64,000 bases of DNA, from NCBI GenBank assembly GCA_038869515.1, contig JAWCQZ010000002.1:1-64000 (forward strand), written 5' to 3'. This DNA is from JAWCQZ01 sp038869515 [NCBI: Halobacteria archaeon] (GTDB lineage: Archaea > Halobacteriota > Syntropharchaeia > JACQPP01). The position numbers and the translations under genes were made by a program. The notes under the pieces were generated by a model. The model was not told the DNA's origin. It ran no database searches and was given only the letters and a program-made list of their open reading frames with translations. Below, piece by piece: positions 22,396-30,475 of the stretch (position 1 is its first letter; each line of letters opens with the position of its first letter).

Positions 22396-23339
22396 ATGTC
22401 CTCGTCACCGGCGCCTCCGGCTACGTCGGCAACCGGCTGATGGAGTTCCTCGATGGCGAACCCGCCGTCCAAAAGGTCATCGGGCTCGACGTGAAGCCCC
22501 CGCCCCGGCAGTTCAGGAAACTGGAGTTCCACTCCAGGGACGTCCGCGACCCCGGCCTCGCGGCGCTCTTCCAGCAGACCCGCCCCGAGGTCGTGGTCCA
22601 CCTCGCCTTCGTCCTCAATCCCATCCACAACCGGCGCCTCATGCGCGACATCGACGTGAACGGGAGCGCGAACGTCCTGAACGCCGCTGCGGCCTCGGGA
22701 GCCCGCAAGGTCATCGTCGCCTCCAGCGCCACCGCCTACGGGGCCCACCCCGACAACCCCGAGTGGCTCACCGAGAGCGCGCCCATCCGGGGAAACCGCG
22801 AGTTCTCCTACTCCTCCGACAAGGCGGAGGTGGAGGCGCTCTGCGCGAAGTTCGCCCGGGAGCACCCGGGGGTGGTCCTCACCGTCCTCCGGCCGAGCGT
22901 CGTCGTCGGTCCGACCCAGAAGAACTACCTCCTCAACAAGGTCCTGCCCCCGAGGACCTACTTCATGGTCCGGGGACTCACGCCGTTAATGCAGTTCGTC
23001 CACGAGGAGGACATGGCCCGCGTCTACCAGGAGGCCATCCTGAAGGACCGTCCCGGCGCGTGGAACGTCACCGGCGACGGCGGGCTGACAATGGAGGAGA
23101 TGGCGAAAATCGCCGGGAAGCGGACCGTCCGCTTCTTCATGGGCGTGGCGAAGTTCGGCATGGGGCTCGCGTGGCTTCTCCGGAGAATCGACGCGCCCCC
23201 GAGCGTCATCCCCTTCATCGCCTACCCATGGACGATGGACAACCGGAAAATCAAGGAGGAGTGGGGGTTCCGCTTCAACTACACGAGCGAGGAGGCGTTC
23301 CGCAAGCTGGCGGAGTCGGAGAGGGGCCGGCCCCGGTGA
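22392..23339 (+). CDS. NAD-dependent epimerase/dehydratase (extended SDR)
   Basis: 315 residues. The Rossmann motif GASGYVG is at 7-13, and the catalytic pair appears as Y-x3-K in SYSSDKAEVE near residue 140, with a preceding SSATAYG serine. It belongs to the nucleotide-sugar epimerase-like SDRs, but the C-terminal half has an unusual hydrophobic stretch (FGMGLAWLLRR) and the specific sugar cannot be named. It starts inside the stop of the amidohydrolase gene. Confidence 0.85.
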   Translation: MNVLVTGASGYVGNRLMEFLDGEPAVQKVIGLDVKPPPRQFRKLEFHSRDVRDPGLAALFQQTRPEVVVHLAFVLNPIHNRRLMRDIDVNGSANVLNAAAASGARKVIVASSATAYGAHPDNPEWLTESAPIRGNREFSYSSDKAEVEALCAKFAREHPGVVLTVLRPSVVVGPTQKNYLLNKVLPPRTYFMVRGLTPLMQFVHEEDMARVYQEAILKDRPGAWNVTGDGGLTMEEMAKIAGKRTVRFFMGVAKFGMGLAWLLRRIDAPPSVIPFIAYPWTMDNRKIKEEWGFRFNYTSEEAFRKLAESERGRPR

Positions 23340-23412
23340 GTCCCCCGTTCCCTCTTATTCCCTCTTCCCAACTCCCGGAAACTCCTTTTCCCGACAGGCC
23401 CAAACCCCCTCG

Positions 23413-24669
23413 ATGAACGGGCGGGTGGTGGTCATCGGCCTGGACGGCCTCCCCTGGTCCGCGTGGAAACGGGTCGCACCGCGCCTCCCTCCCCTCTCCG
23501 ACGGCGCGGGCGGACCCCTCCTCTCCTGCCAGCCGCCGGTCACCATTCCCGCGTGGGCCGTGGCGGCCACAGGACGGACCCCGGGAGAAATCGGGCTCTA
23601 CGGGCTCCGGGTCGCGGAAGGGCGCAGACCGAGGCTCGCGCGCCCCGCAGACGTCCAAGCAGGGCCGGTCTGGGACTCTCCCGGCATTCGCTGCGCCCTC
23701 GTCGGCTTCCCTCCCGGCTCTCCCCCCGCGCCCCTGAACGGGTGGCGCGTCTCCTGCTGCCTGGCGCCCCCCGGCGCCCCCTGGGCCTGGCCCGACGACC
23801 TCCAGCGTGAACTGGAGCTCGTGGTCGGGAACTACACCCCCGACATCGTCTACCGCCGGGAGGACCCCGGCGCGGCCGTCGCGGAGGCCCGCGCGATGGC
23901 CGTGGCCCGCTTCCGCATCGCGGCCCACATCGCCCGGACCCGGCCGTGGGACCTCCTCTGGCTGGTGGAGATGGGGACCGACAGGCTCCAGCACGCCCTG
24001 GGCCCCGACCACCCGGCCGTGGAGGCGCACGCGCAGTTCGTGGTCGAGTGCGCCGGGGCCCTTGCGGCGGAGCACCCCGACGCGTCGCTCCTCTTCATGT
24101 CGGACCACGGCTCGGAGGCGGCGCGGGGAACCTTCGCCCTGAACGACTGGCTGCGGGAGCAGGGCCATCTGGCTCTCCGCGACGCTCCCGCCCCCGGGAG
24201 CGAGCCCGCCGCCGACTGGCGGAAAACCTCGGCCTGGGGGTGGGGGGGTTACTGGGGCAAGATTTTCGTGGAGGGCCGCCGCGCCGCCCTGCGGGACTCC
24301 ATCGCGGACGGCCTGGAGTCCCTCCGGGGCCCGGGGGGCTTCCGCATCCGGGCCCACCGCCCCGAAGAGCTCTACCCGGTCTGCCGCGGAAACCCGCCCG
24401 ACCTGCTCCTGGAGCCGGCGCCGGGCTGGAGGGTCGGGGGCACCGTGGGCCACCCCGGCCTCTTCCTCGACCGGAACGACACCGGTCCCGACGGCGCCGT
24501 CCACTGCCCCGAAGGGTTCCACTGGGTGGTGGACCCGCACCGGCGGGGCCGGCCGGGGCTCCGCACCCTCTACGACGTCCGGCCCTTCCTGGAGGCGGGG
24601 CTCGCAACTCAACCCCGTTCACGCTTCGGAACGCGGGAGTGGCGAGCCGAGCAGAGGTTGGAGGCGTGA
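23413..24669 (+). CDS. Alkaline-phosphatase-superfamily phosphodiesterase/nucleotide pyrophosphatase-like protein
   Basis: 418 residues. The N-terminus VVVIGLDGLPW and the PVTIPAWAVAATGR segment (position of the metal-bound nucleophile Thr) are typical of the type I phosphodiesterase branch. WLVEMGTDRLQH near 190 and LFMSDHGSEA near 233 supply the other metal ligands. The last 22 residues (ATQPRSRFGTREWRAEQRL) come from a palindromic DNA element shared with the esterase gene at 10.6 kb. The stop overlaps the GTG of an APS-kinase-like gene, so both are co-translated. In archaea such proteins act on phosphate or sulfate esters; the substrate is unknown. Confidence 0.8.
   Translation: MNGRVVVIGLDGLPWSAWKRVAPRLPPLSDGAGGPLLSCQPPVTIPAWAVAATGRTPGEIGLYGLRVAEGRRPRLARPADVQAGPVWDSPGIRCALVGFPPGSPPAPLNGWRVSCCLAPPGAPWAWPDDLQRELELVVGNYTPDIVYRREDPGAAVAEARAMAVARFRIAAHIARTRPWDLLWLVEMGTDRLQHALGPDHPAVEAHAQFVVECAGALAAEHPDASLLFMSDHGSEAARGTFALNDWLREQGHLALRDAPAPGSEPAADWRKTSAWGWGGYWGKIFVEGRRAALRDSIADGLESLRGPGGFRIRAHRPEELYPVCRGNPPDLLLEPAPGWRVGGTVGHPGLFLDRNDTGPDGAVHCPEGFHWVVDPHRRGRPGLRTLYDVRPFLEAGLATQPRSRFGTREWRAEQRLEA
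24601..24643. repeat. Palindromic element inside the phosphodiesterase gene
   Basis: AACTCAACCCCGTTC and CGGAACGCG match the reverse complement of the element at 10558-10619. In both genes it is read in the same frame and orientation (TQPRS...), here as the protein's C-terminal extension. Confidence 0.65.
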
Positions 24670-25295
24670 CCGCGTTCACGCTCTGGCTCACGGGCATCCC
24701 CGGCTCGGGCAAGACCACCCTTGCCCGTCTCGTCTCCCGCGAGTTGCGGGCCCGGGGCGCGGGGCACGAGCTCATCGACGGCGAGGAGTTGCGCAAGGAG
24801 AGCCCCGGGCTCGGCTTCACCCTCGACGAGCGCACGCTCCACATCGGGCGGGCCGCGGCCCGCGCCCAGCCCGTTCTGGCCTCCGGCCGGTCGGCCCTCA
24901 TGTCATTCGTCTCGCCCCACCGCTCCCTCCGCATCCTGGCGCGCCGCAAGTTGGAGGTCCTCGGACCGTTCGTCGAGGTCTGGGCCCGGTGCCCCGCCGG
25001 GGCGGCGGCGGCCCGGAAGCCCGACCTCTACCGGCGGGCCCCCGACGCCGCCTTCTACGAGCCCGGGGAGCCGGAACTGGTCCTCGACACTGGCGGAGAG
25101 GGGGCCGACATCTCGGCCCACCGCATCGTCCGGGCCCTCGAGGCGCGTGGGCTCCTCGAGCCGCCCCTGGCGGTCCGGGAGATGGTCCGGTCTGCGCGGG
25201 CCACCGCCCCCGTAGCGCGCACCGGAGCCCTTCGCACGCGAGCCGTCTCCAGCGCTGGCTTGAAAATCAACGCTCGCGCGGGTGTGAAAGATTGA
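24666..25295 (+). CDS. Adenylylsulfate-kinase-like P-loop kinase
   Basis: 209 residues from a GTG at 24666. The P-loop is GIPGSGKTT (10-18), followed by IDGEELRKESPGLGFTLDER, matching the DGDN.R..L.F...DR pattern of APS kinases, and by SFVSPHR and a late VLDTGGEG. APS kinase phosphorylates adenylylsulfate to PAPS, the sulfate donor; no ATP sulfurylase or sulfotransferase is seen, and some relatives phosphorylate other small molecules. The last 35 residues (Arg/Ala/Thr-rich) lie beyond the domain and may derive from inserted DNA. It overlaps the phosphodiesterase gene by four bases. Confidence 0.75.
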   Translation: MTAFTLWLTGIPGSGKTTLARLVSRELRARGAGHELIDGEELRKESPGLGFTLDERTLHIGRAAARAQPVLASGRSALMSFVSPHRSLRILARRKLEVLGPFVEVWARCPAGAAAARKPDLYRRAPDAAFYEPGEPELVLDTGGEGADISAHRIVRALEARGLLEPPLAVREMVRSARATAPVARTGALRTRAVSSAGLKINARAGVKD

Positions 25296-25311
25296 GGCGC
25301 CCGAGAGTGAG

Positions 25312-26847
25312 ATGGGATATGTGATGACTGCCCCCGCCCATCCCGGGCAGGAAGCCCCCGACGGCCGAAGGGTCCTCTTCACCACCCCCTACCGCCTGAA
25401 GGACCCCCGGCTCTACGGAGACACCTATGATTACCCGAGGTTCTACCAGCGGCGGCTCCTCCACACCTCGGGGAGGCGCGGGGGGGCTGCGGGGCTCCGG
25501 TTCCTGAGGTTCAATCTCCCCTTCGTCCGCATCCTCGAATTCCCGACGTGGAGGGAGTGGATGGAGGCGCTTCGGAGCGAGCAGTGGGACGCCATCGGGT
25601 TCTCCTTCTACACCAACGAGGTCCCCGAGGTCGTGGAGATGGCCCGGGCCGCCCGGGCCGTCCATCCCGGAGTCGAACTCTGGGCGGGGAACTACGGCGC
25701 CCAGACTCCAGGTGTGGAGGAGGTCTTCGACGAAATGTTCATCGGCTACGCGGAGGCCGAGGTCGGGCGCCGCCTCGGGGCCTCCCTGAAGGAGGTTCGC
25801 CACCCGCCCCTCGTCGGCTTCACCGCCTTCAGCGGGTGGAAAATCATCCCCACGGGCGTCCTCTACGTCACCCGGGGGTGCGCGGTCGGGTGCACCTTCT
25901 GCCAGACCACCTTCTTCCAGCCGAAGCCCGAGGCGGTCTCCCTCGACTCTGTCCGGGCCGTGGTCGAATACTACCGCGCCCTGGGGATCCGGAAGGTGGT
26001 CATCCTCGACGAGTTCTTCGGCGCCGTCCCGAAGCAGGCCGAGGCGGTCATCGACCTCCTCCACGCGAACGGGATGAAGTGGCGCCCCCAGACACGCCCC
26101 AACTACCTCCACAAGCACCTCGACGACTGGGCCGAGCGGGGGTTGTCGGGCTGCTTCATCGGAATCGAGTCCTTCGACGACGCGGTGTTGAGAGACTGGC
26201 AGAAGGGCTACCGGGGCGCCAGCCAGAACCTCGACCTCATCCGGAGGCTCCAGGAGCGAAGCATGGTCATCACCGGCTACTACATCATCGGCCATGAGAG
26301 CCAGGACCGGGCCCGCATCAAGGAGGAGTTGAAGTTCCTCCGGACCCTCCGGCTCGACACCACCCAACTCAACATTCTGACGCCGCTTCCGGCGACCGAC
26401 TCCTGGCGGGAGATCGAGGCGCGCTTCGGCATCTCCGAGACCGACTGGCACCTCTGGGACAACCACCACCTGGTCTGGAACCACCCGAAGGTCCCCAAGG
26501 CGGAGATGGAGGAACTCCTCCACTGGGGCCTCCGCCACTGCCACCCCAACACCGGGGTGGTCCGGACCTGGATCAAGAGCCTGCAGGGGTTCGGCGGCTC
26601 CTACCGCGGCGGCCTCCGGTTCTACCTGGAGAGCGCCCTCCAGGCCCAGCGCATCTCCTACGACCAGGTGAACCTCTTCGGGGGGCCGCGGGGCCTCGCG
26701 TCCGAGATGCGGAACCTCTGGCCATCCCGGGACGAGCCTCTGAGATTCCGCGAACCGGCGGGCTACGCGGGCAGCCACTCCACCCGCAGGGCGGGGTATT
26801 TCGTGAACAGCTCCCTGCTCTCGTTGCCCAGGCGCCCCGGAAGGTAG
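25312..26847 (+). CDS. B12-binding-domain-type radical SAM protein
   Basis: 511 residues. An N-terminal Rossmann-like region (about 20-160; WDAIGFSFYTNEV, ELWAGNYGAQTPG) resembles the cobalamin-binding domain, but no DxHxxG motif is present, so cobalamin may be bound base-off without it or not at all. The radical SAM cluster is C190-x3-C194-x2-C197 (RGCAVGCTFC). Downstream, GCFIGIES and ITGYYIIGHE are typical of the family. The substrate is unknown. The last 28 residues are antisense to the convergent Agl23-like gene, an 85-base overlap. An alternative ATG at 25324 is possible. Confidence 0.83.
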   Translation: MGYVMTAPAHPGQEAPDGRRVLFTTPYRLKDPRLYGDTYDYPRFYQRRLLHTSGRRGGAAGLRFLRFNLPFVRILEFPTWREWMEALRSEQWDAIGFSFYTNEVPEVVEMARAARAVHPGVELWAGNYGAQTPGVEEVFDEMFIGYAEAEVGRRLGASLKEVRHPPLVGFTAFSGWKIIPTGVLYVTRGCAVGCTFCQTTFFQPKPEAVSLDSVRAVVEYYRALGIRKVVILDEFFGAVPKQAEAVIDLLHANGMKWRPQTRPNYLHKHLDDWAERGLSGCFIGIESFDDAVLRDWQKGYRGASQNLDLIRRLQERSMVITGYYIIGHESQDRARIKEELKFLRTLRLDTTQLNILTPLPATDSWREIEARFGISETDWHLWDNHHLVWNHPKVPKAEMEELLHWGLRHCHPNTGVVRTWIKSLQGFGGSYRGGLRFYLESALQAQRISYDQVNLFGGPRGLASEMRNLWPSRDEPLRFREPAGYAGSHSTRRAGYFVNSSLLSLPRRPGR

Positions 26848-28580
26848 GCCACCAGCGGGCCCGACAGAGTCGTGTTCAGGCTGGCCCGGACATATCCGGC
26901 GCTTCGGAAGGTGGCGTCGAACAGCGGGGCCAGCTCGCCGGTGGTCCCGACGACGGGGTATTCTTTGGCCCGGAGGAACTCGAAGACGCAGAAATCCCAA
27001 AGGGCGTCCGGTCTCTCGCGGGGATCGGGGGCCTTCGGGGAGCGGATGGCTTCCGCGACCTCCGGGATGTCCGAGGAGAGCCCCGTCGTCCGCGTCCGGG
27101 CGTCGAATCGCATCTTGCACAGGGCGAAGCGCGACGGAACGGTCAGCAAGGAGGTCGCCCCGGGGTCCTCCACGAGCAAAGCGACCGTCGGTTGCTCCTT
27201 CAGATGCCGAGCCCCCCAGATGAAGTAGTAGGAGGTGTCCACGAGACGCACGCTCACCTCCGCGGGGGAGAAGACGTATGCGTTGAGGTCGGGCCGGGCC
27301 AGGGTGACCTCGCTGATGATGGCAGCCATCTCTTCCAGGGACGCGTATTGGAGATCGAGTTCCGTGGAAGGCTCCGTGGAGAGCACTCCGGGGGCCCCGG
27401 GGAGCCCCGCCAGCCCCGTGGCGGACTGGGCCGCAACCACGGCCGCCAGGAGCCCGGCCCCTATCCTCCGGACCCCTCCCGCCGTGAAAAGCCGGCCGAG
27501 GGCGGCCCCCGCCGCGAGGGCCCACGGCAGCAGCGGGTAGACCAGGAGCTTCGAGTTCTTGTAGGGGATGGCCGAGAAGAACAGGAGCAGGGAGAGCCCC
27601 AGGAGAACCAGGAACGCCTCGAACCTCCGCCCGCGGCGCCACGCCCAGGCGCCCCCTGCGAGAGCGAGGAGGGCCACGACGAGGTCGAACCGGAGGAGGA
27701 AGGGGACGTAATACCCCGGGGGCCCGTAGAAGGTCTCCAGGAACTGGGGAGAGATGGCGCCGGTGGTCCAGATGACGAGCTGGAACAGGGCGAGCAGGAG
27801 GCCCGGGAGGAAGGTGAGGAAGGCGGTGTAGAGGAGGGCGAAGGCCCCGAAGGCGACCAGGGCCCCCCGCAAAAGGAGGGCCCGGTGGCGGCCCAGGAAT
27901 CCGAGGAAGCCGAGGGCCAGCTCCGGCACGGTGAACGCCCCTTCCCGCCCCTTCTGCGCCCGCAACCCGAGCGGTCCCGCGACCCAGTCGGGCCGCACCA
28001 ACCCCATCACTCCGACGGCCCCCAGAGCGAGCAGGGCGTTCAGGAAGGTCTGCTCCTTGGCGGTGGCGGAGAGTCCGAACGCAAGGGCTCCGAGGAGGAC
28101 CAGCCGCCCGTTCCCCGTCTCAACGAACCGGAGGAGCGCCGCGAGGACGAGCAGGTCGAGGAGCAGGAGGAGGGTGTCGGGGGTGTTCAGGTGGGCGACG
28201 GCCACCTGGGTCGGCGAGACGGCGTAGAGGCCCGTCGCCGCGACGACTCCCGCGCCCCCGAGGTGGCGCCGGAACGGGAGGAACGCGAGGGGCAGGAGGG
28301 CCCCCGCCAGGGCGGGGACCACCCGGGCCGTCGCGATGGAGACCCCTCCGAAGGCGAACGCCGCGGCGTCGAGGTAGTAGAGGAGGGGTCCGTGCGTGAG
28401 CGGGTTGTGGCGATACTCCCCCGTCTGGAGGATCCGGGCGCTGACCGCCGCGGAGCCCACCTCGCGGGGGTCGGTGGGAATCTCCGCGAGGTTCCAGAAG
28501 CGGAGGACTCCGCCGAGGAGGAGGAGCGCCGCGAAGAGGAGCCAAAAGGGCCGCGACTCCCGGAGGAACTCGAAGCTCAC
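26763..28580 (-). CDS. Multi-spanning membrane protein of the Agl23/GT39-like family
   Basis: 605 residues with a GTG start. About a dozen hydrophobic segments occupy residues 13-400, and a soluble C-terminal part follows. The early motif NPLTHGPLLYYLDA is the hallmark of the PMT/ArnT-like family annotated in archaea as flippase activity-associated protein Agl23 (TIGR03663-like), which helps in surface protein glycosylation. The first acidic loop reads DPREVGSA. It acts in the cytoplasmic membrane with lipid-linked sugars. Assignment to Agl23 rather than a general GT39 enzyme is from memory of the motif. Confidence 0.75.
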   Translation of the reverse strand: MSFEFLRESRPFWLLFAALLLLGGVLRFWNLAEIPTDPREVGSAAVSARILQTGEYRHNPLTHGPLLYYLDAAAFAFGGVSIATARVVPALAGALLPLAFLPFRRHLGGAGVVAATGLYAVSPTQVAVAHLNTPDTLLLLLDLLVLAALLRFVETGNGRLVLLGALAFGLSATAKEQTFLNALLALGAVGVMGLVRPDWVAGPLGLRAQKGREGAFTVPELALGFLGFLGRHRALLLRGALVAFGAFALLYTAFLTFLPGLLLALFQLVIWTTGAISPQFLETFYGPPGYYVPFLLRFDLVVALLALAGGAWAWRRGRRFEAFLVLLGLSLLLFFSAIPYKNSKLLVYPLLPWALAAGAALGRLFTAGGVRRIGAGLLAAVVAAQSATGLAGLPGAPGVLSTEPSTELDLQYASLEEMAAIISEVTLARPDLNAYVFSPAEVSVRLVDTSYYFIWGARHLKEQPTVALLVEDPGATSLLTVPSRFALCKMRFDARTRTTGLSSDIPEVAEAIRSPKAPDPRERPDALWDFCVFEFLRAKEYPVVGTTGELAPLFDATFRSAGYVRASLNTTLSGPLVAYLPGRLGNESRELFTKYPALRVEWLPA

Positions 28581-28742
28581 ACGGGGGGATTCGCCGCCCG
28601 ATACAAAGCCCTTTTTGGGGCTCCTCGCCGCACGCTCGGCGCCGGTGCTCGGGCTCGCAGCCCGCGCGAGAGCGAGGCGGCCGCAGGCGGCATTTGTGCG
28701 GTGTGCGCGAGCTTCGCGTTTTGAAAGGCGTTGTCTGGCGCG

Positions 28743-29510
28743 TTAAAATTCCCCGTACACCCCTTCCGCCGTGTTGATGGTGATGCCGCTCTTCCCGATG
28801 GAGAAGGGGTGGACCTTGTGGCTGTGGTCGGAGCCCCGCATCTTCAGGACCTCGACGCTGTGGATGCGGGAGTCGAGGATGCGCCGGTGGTAGAGGACCA
28901 TGTGGCCGTCGGTGATGAACGCCTCGGGGCCCGGGTGGCCCTGCAGGTGGAAGTGCTCGTCCCCGGTCCCCCGGGTCATCGGCCGGTTCCCCTCGGCGGT
29001 CATGAGTGTGGTGAGTTCGAGGATTTTCAGCGCCTGGTTCAGTTTGTGGAGGGCATTCCGCTGCTGGGCGGTGTCCCGGATGTTGTAGGTGAGGGCCGTG
29101 ATGGAGTCGATCACCGCGCGGCCGGTCTTGAACTCCTCCTGCAGCCCGATGAGGACGTCGATCAACTGCTCGAAGTCGTAGGGGTCGCTGAGGACCGCCT
29201 TCTCGGCCGTGGGCGCTCCCGCCCGGGAGGAGGAGGCGTCCACCAGAACCAGTTTCCGCTGCTCCTCGAGGGCCTTGAGGTTCCACCCGAAGACCGAGGC
29301 CTCCTCCCGGACCTGGGCCGGGCTCTGCTCCGCGGCTATCAGGATGCCGGGCTCTCCACGACGGGCCCCCTCGTAGAGGTACTGGAGGCCGAGGATGGTC
29401 TTGCCCGAGCCCTGGGTCCCGCTGAGGATGTAGGTCCGTCCCTTGAGGAGTCCGCCCCCGGTGATGTCGTCGAGGCCGGGGATTCCGGTGGTGACCCGGG
29501 CGAGTGGCAT
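28743..29510 (-). CDS. KaiC/RadA-superfamily ATPase, single domain
   Basis: 255 residues. It begins with the KaiC-type TTGIPGLDDITGGGLLKG, followed by Walker A GTQGSGKT (about 31-38). Walker B is in GRAVIDSITALTYN near residue 135, and the C-terminal part (SVEVLKMRGSDHSHKVHPF) is the conserved KaiC end. Archaeal single-domain KaiC-like proteins act in signalling or as regulators and often have no circadian role. The next gene downstream is a DMT transporter. Confidence 0.87.
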   Translation of the reverse strand: MPLARVTTGIPGLDDITGGGLLKGRTYILSGTQGSGKTILGLQYLYEGARRGEPGILIAAEQSPAQVREEASVFGWNLKALEEQRKLVLVDASSSRAGAPTAEKAVLSDPYDFEQLIDVLIGLQEEFKTGRAVIDSITALTYNIRDTAQQRNALHKLNQALKILELTTLMTAEGNRPMTRGTGDEHFHLQGHPGPEAFITDGHMVLYHRRILDSRIHSVEVLKMRGSDHSHKVHPFSIGKSGITINTAEGVYGEF

Positions 29511-29581
29511 GGAGGCACTTTCGGGCCGCCCCTATTAATGTTGCCCGGACTCGCTGAAATCGGTTTTCGAGCCTGCGGAAC

Positions 29582-30475
29582 TCATGCGGTGAGCACCATG
29601 AGTGCGGCTCCCGCCACGATGAGCAGGGCGCCGGTCCCGCGGATGGCGTAGACCCGGACGGGGCGCGACTCCCGGAGGAGCCCGGGCCCGAGGCGGGCCA
29701 GGGCCGCCCCGATGGCGACGCCGAAGAGCCCCTGGGTCGCCAGGAGCCCCTCGGTCAACTGCACCGAGGAGGCGAGGGCGGCGAAGAGGGCGAGGAGGAA
29801 GCCGTAGACCAGGGCCGCCGAGAGGAGGGTCGGAGCGAGGGCCCTCCGCCACTCCCGCCGGACGGCCCCGAGGACGGAGGGGCGGAGGGCGAAGACGGGG
29901 ACGAAGAGCAGACACCAGAGCCCATACCTCCAGAACGCCAGTTGGGCTGGCTCCATGGCCCGGAGCAGCGGGTTCGTGAGAGTGTTGGCGACGACGATGA
30001 GCAGGTTGGCTGCGAGGACGAGCCAGAGAACGCGGCTCGCCAGGGCCCCCCGGAGACCCCCCTTCTCGGGCCACGCGGAGAGGACTCCGCCGACGGCCGC
30101 AAGGGCGATTCCTCCGGCCACGCCGGGCCCCCGGAACTCGCCGATGAGGAGCATGGCGAGGGGTATGGCGAGAAGGGGCCGGGTCGCCCCCAGGGGCAGG
30201 ACTGAGGAGAGGTCCCCCTCGCGCAGCGCGAGGTAGTAGAGGGCGATGCTGCCCCAGGAGAGGGCCGAAACGGCGAGGAGGAGCACCGGCTCGGCGGGCC
30301 ACCGGAGGGCGCCCCACGGGGCCCCGAGGGCGCCGTAGAGGAGGAAGAAGACGAAAGTGGAGAAGGCGTAGTAGGACCAGGGGCTCCCCATCCGGTGCTC
30401 GAGGATGAACTTGTCCACGGCGCCGGAGCCGGAGAAGAGGGCGGCGGCCGCGAGGGCCCAGAGGACTCCGTCCAC
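29582..30475 (-). CDS. EamA/DMT-superfamily transporter
   Basis: 297 residues with ten predicted hydrophobic helices in two EamA halves (the second begins near LWLVLAANLLIVVAN). The GSIALYYLALREGDLSSVLPL segment at the end of the first half is typical. These transporters export amino acids, metabolites or nucleotide sugars. Its start lies directly next to the ppdK stop, so it is co-transcribed with ppdK. The substrate is unknown. Confidence 0.85.
   Translation of the reverse strand: MDGVLWALAAAALFSGSGAVDKFILEHRMGSPWSYYAFSTFVFFLLYGALGAPWGALRWPAEPVLLLAVSALSWGSIALYYLALREGDLSSVLPLGATRPLLAIPLAMLLIGEFRGPGVAGGIALAAVGGVLSAWPEKGGLRGALASRVLWLVLAANLLIVVANTLTNPLLRAMEPAQLAFWRYGLWCLLFVPVFALRPSVLGAVRREWRRALAPTLLSAALVYGFLLALFAALASSVQLTEGLLATQGLFGVAIGAALARLGPGLLRESRPVRVYAIRGTGALLIVAGAALMVLTA

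Noticed and set aside
21468-23339. Apparent fusion protein ending with the epimerase
   Set aside because: The first half is an out-of-frame reading of the amidohydrolase gene; the epimerase has its own ATG at 22392.
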